From NCBI RefSeq assembly GCF_018417535.1, contig NZ_CP070977.1, forward strand, positions 1,612,001 to 1,676,000: a DNA stretch of 64,000 nt. The letters are read 5' to 3'. The translations under genes and the position numbers were made by a program. The DNA comes from Burkholderia pyrrocinia (GTDB lineage Bacteria > Pseudomonadota > Gammaproteobacteria > Burkholderiales > Burkholderiaceae). Positions 62,051 to 64,000 of this stretch are shown here, in pieces. The notes beneath the pieces are model-generated. The model worked only from the letters and a program-made list of their open reading frames with translations. It was not told the DNA's origin and ran no database searches. Numbering within the stretch: the first letter of the stretch is position 1; each line of letters starts with the position of its first letter.

Positions 62051-62413
62051 TAACATGACTGGTTGAAAGGGAGTAGCGGGGGTGGCGCGGGCGACGCCTG
62101 GGCGGCGTCAGAACGGCGATGGCGGCAAAAATTGCCTGCCTGCCGAAGATGGGGTGGACACCCCTTTTTCGGGGTACGCCGGCGGATCGTAGCGCAGCGT
62201 CGGCAGCACGGGAAGCCCCTGTCCGCAGCAGGCCAGATATCGGGGGTCGGAGGAAATCCTCGGTCAGACGATACGTTTGTCGACGCGACACTTTATAGGT
62301 ATCGCAAACCTTTGCGTCTGACGAAATTGCGGCGCCCCGAAGGCGCCGCATGCCGGTTCACCGGAGCGCGGGCGCGCGGGCGGCAGGACGCCGCCCCGCG
62401 CCGATATCGTGCG
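62051..62413. other. intergenic region between the glmM stop and the pstS promoter
   Basis: 360 bp with no gene-like frame. It should carry the 3' end of the glmM transcript; no clear terminator was seen. Confidence 0.5.
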
Positions 62414-63769
62414 TCAGGTCGTCGCCGCGCGCACCGCGTCGGCGATCGTCTCCGCATGGCGGACCGCATCGGCCGCCTGCTCCGCTTCGACCATCACGCG
62501 CAGCACGGGCTCGGTTCCCGATGCGCGGATCAGCACGCGGCCGCTGCCGGCGAGCGCGGCTTCGGCTGCGTCGATCGCCGCGCGAATCGACGCGCTGCCC
62601 TTCCAGTCCGCCCCCGGCTTCATCCGCACGTTGATCAACTTCTGCGGAAACAGCGTGACGCCATCGAGCATCTGTGCGAGCGTCCGGCCGCTGCGCTTCA
62701 GCGCGGCCAGCACGAGCAGCGCCGACACGATGCCGTCGCCGGTCGAATGCCGGTCGAGCGACAGGATGTGGCCCGAGCCTTCCGCGCCGAGCTGCCAGCC
62801 GTGCTCGCGCAACTGCTCGAGCACGTAGCGGTCGCCGACCGCCGCGCGGACGAACTTCACGCCGTCGCGCTGCAGCGCGACTTCGACGGCAAGGTTCGTC
62901 ATCAGCGTGCCGACCGCGCCTTCGACCTTGCCATCGGTCGCGATCCGGTCCTTCACGAGCACGTAGAGGAGCTCGTCGCCGTTGTACAACCGCCCGGTCG
63001 CATCGACGACCTGCAGGCGGTCCGCATCGCCGTCGAGCGCAATGCCGAGATCGGCGTGGTTCGCGCGCACCGCGCGCACCAGCGCGTCGGGCGCGGTCGC
63101 GCCGACGCCGTCGTTGATGTTGAAGCCGTTCGGCGCGACGCCGATCGGAATCACGTCCGCGCCGAGTTCGTGGAACACGTGGGGCGCGATCTGGTATGCG
63201 GCACCGTGCGCGCAATCGATCACGAGCTTCAGCCCGCGCAGGTCGAACGCGGCCGGGAACGTGCTCTTGCAGAACTCGATGTAGCGGCCGGCCGCGTCAT
63301 CGAGGCGGCGCGCCTTGCCGAGGCCGTCGGACGACGCGCATTCGAGCGGCTTGTCGAGCCACGCTTCGATCGCGGCTTCGGTGTCGTCGGGCAGCTTGTT
63401 GCCGTCGGCGGAGAAAAACTTGATCCCGTTGTCGTGATACGGGTTGTGCGACGCGCTGATCACGACGCCGGCCGACAGGCGCAGCGCACGCGTCAGGTAC
63501 GCGACGCCCGGCGTCGGCATCGGGCCGGCCAGCATCACGTCGACGCCGGCCGCCGAGAAGCCTGCTTCGAGCGCGGCTTCCAGCATGTAGCCCGACACGC
63601 GCGTGTCCTTGCCGATCAGCACGGTCGGACGCGAGCCTGCCGCGACATCGGCCGAGCTGGCCAGCACCTTGCCGGCCGCGTAGCCGAGGCGCAATACGAA
63701 ATCCGGCGTGATGGGCGCCTCGCCCACCGTGCCGCGAATGCCGTCCGTGCCGAAATATCGACGTCCCAT
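62414..63769 (-). CDS. glmM: phosphoglucosamine mutase
   Basis: 451 residues from ATG 63769. It converts GlcN-6-P to GlcN-1-P for UDP-GlcNAc. [13 protein letters not shown] opens the chain, [19 protein letters not shown] carries the phosphoserine (Ser107), ALDGDADRL binds metal and VRASGTEP-like [14 protein letters not shown] binds phosphate. It lies 28 bp downstream of folP, the usual folP-glmM order. It feeds the UDP-GlcNAc pool used by wecB. Confidence 0.96.
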   Translation of the reverse strand: MGRRYFGTDGIRGTVGEAPITPDFVLRLGYAAGKVLASSADVAAGSRPTVLIGKDTRVSGYMLEAALEAGFSAAGVDVMLAGPMPTPGVAYLTRALRLSAGVVISASHNPYHDNGIKFFSADGNKLPDDTEAAIEAWLDKPLECASSDGLGKARRLDDAAGRYIEFCKSTFPAAFDLRGLKLVIDCAHGAAYQIAPHVFHELGADVIPIGVAPNGFNINDGVGATAPDALVRAVRANHADLGIALDGDADRLQVVDATGRLYNGDELLYVLVKDRIATDGKVEGAVGTLMTNLAVEVALQRDGVKFVRAAVGDRYVLEQLREHGWQLGAEGSGHILSLDRHSTGDGIVSALLVLAALKRSGRTLAQMLDGVTLFPQKLINVRMKPGADWKGSASIRAAIDAAEAALAGSGRVLIRASGTEPVLRVMVEAEQAADAVRHAETIADAVRAATT

Positions 63770-63797
63770 AGCGAATCTTCCTCCTTCGTCTTCTGAC

Positions 63798-64000
63798 TTA
63801 TCGTTGCCGCGCGGCTTCGCGCACGGCATTCCAGACTTTCAGCGCATCGACCGTCGCCGCGACGTCGTGCACGCGCACGATCGCGGCACCGCGCCCGACC
63901 GCGCACAATGCTGCCGCCACACTCGCCGCGACGCGCTCCATCGGCGGCTTGCCGCCGATCACCACACCGAGCATCGACTTGCGCGACATGCCCGCGAGAA
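63798..64000 (-). CDS. folP: dihydropteroate synthase (N-terminus outside window)
   Basis: Only the last ~67 residues are visible: [15 protein letters not shown], then [40 protein letters not shown] and RVHDV are the pterin/pABA-site motifs near the FolP C-terminus. It makes dihydropteroate for folate. Confidence 0.93.
   Translation of the reverse strand, partial: LAGMSRKSMLGVVIGGKPPMERVAASVAAALCAVGRGAAIVRVHDVAATVDALKVWNAVREAARQR

Overview
The window looks like a chromosomal segment of a high-GC betaproteobacterium, most likely Burkholderia (cepacia-complex-like). The evidence is the strong GC bias at third codon positions, the ppx/ppk-phoRBU-pstBACS-glmM-folP gene order, and an olsB-type acyltransferase next to sixA. 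Species cannot be fixed from the sequence alone.

Layout. 1-6217 (minus strand): catabolic and redox genes, namely a quinone oxidoreductase (cut by the window edge), an acyl-CoA dehydrogenase, a class II aldolase/adducin protein and a two-subunit molybdenum hydroxylase of the IorAB type. 6801-21172: a surface-polysaccharide locus with WecB (UDP-GlcNAc 2-epimerase), an exported glycosidase-like protein, a GlmS paralogue, a glycosidase-like lipoprotein, a DUF2334-type deacetylase-like protein, a small exported protein, an NfrB-like glycosyltransferase with a C-terminal MshEN (c-di-GMP-binding) domain, an NfrA-like TPR/outer-membrane protein and a clan-A glycoside hydrolase. This gene set resembles the E. 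coli N4-glycan-receptor pathway (NfrA, NfrB, WecB) but carries extra hydrolases and its own amino-sugar supply.

21673-41044: a 19.4-kb integrated element flanked by a 49-bp direct repeat made from the 3' part of a tRNA-Arg(TCT) gene. It carries a tyrosine integrase, an AlpA-like and a Rha-like regulator, a PC4-like DNA-binding protein, a primase-helicase with an iteron-like repeat cluster in its 3' end, an SSB, a lambda-D-like head decoration protein, a tail-fibre-like protein with a signal peptide, a small-terminase-like protein, a complete initiator tRNA-fMet, two tandem PrtN-type activators, and AT-richer cargo (a DUF4238-like protein and membrane proteins). There is no large terminase, portal, major capsid or lysis gene. 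The composition fits a phage satellite (PICI-like); a deleted prophage is the main alternative.

41253-51300: housekeeping and envelope genes (uppP, an aldose epimerase, an NlpD-like lipoprotein, an acyl-CoA synthetase, DUF2288, a MATE exporter, olsB-like, sixA, tRNA-Pro) and several very short membrane or lipoprotein genes. 51301-62050: the phosphate/polyphosphate block, with ppx and ppk divergent, then pstS-pstC-pstA-pstB-phoU-phoB-phoR reading leftward from a tandem Pho box. 62414-64000: glmM, then folP cut by the window edge.
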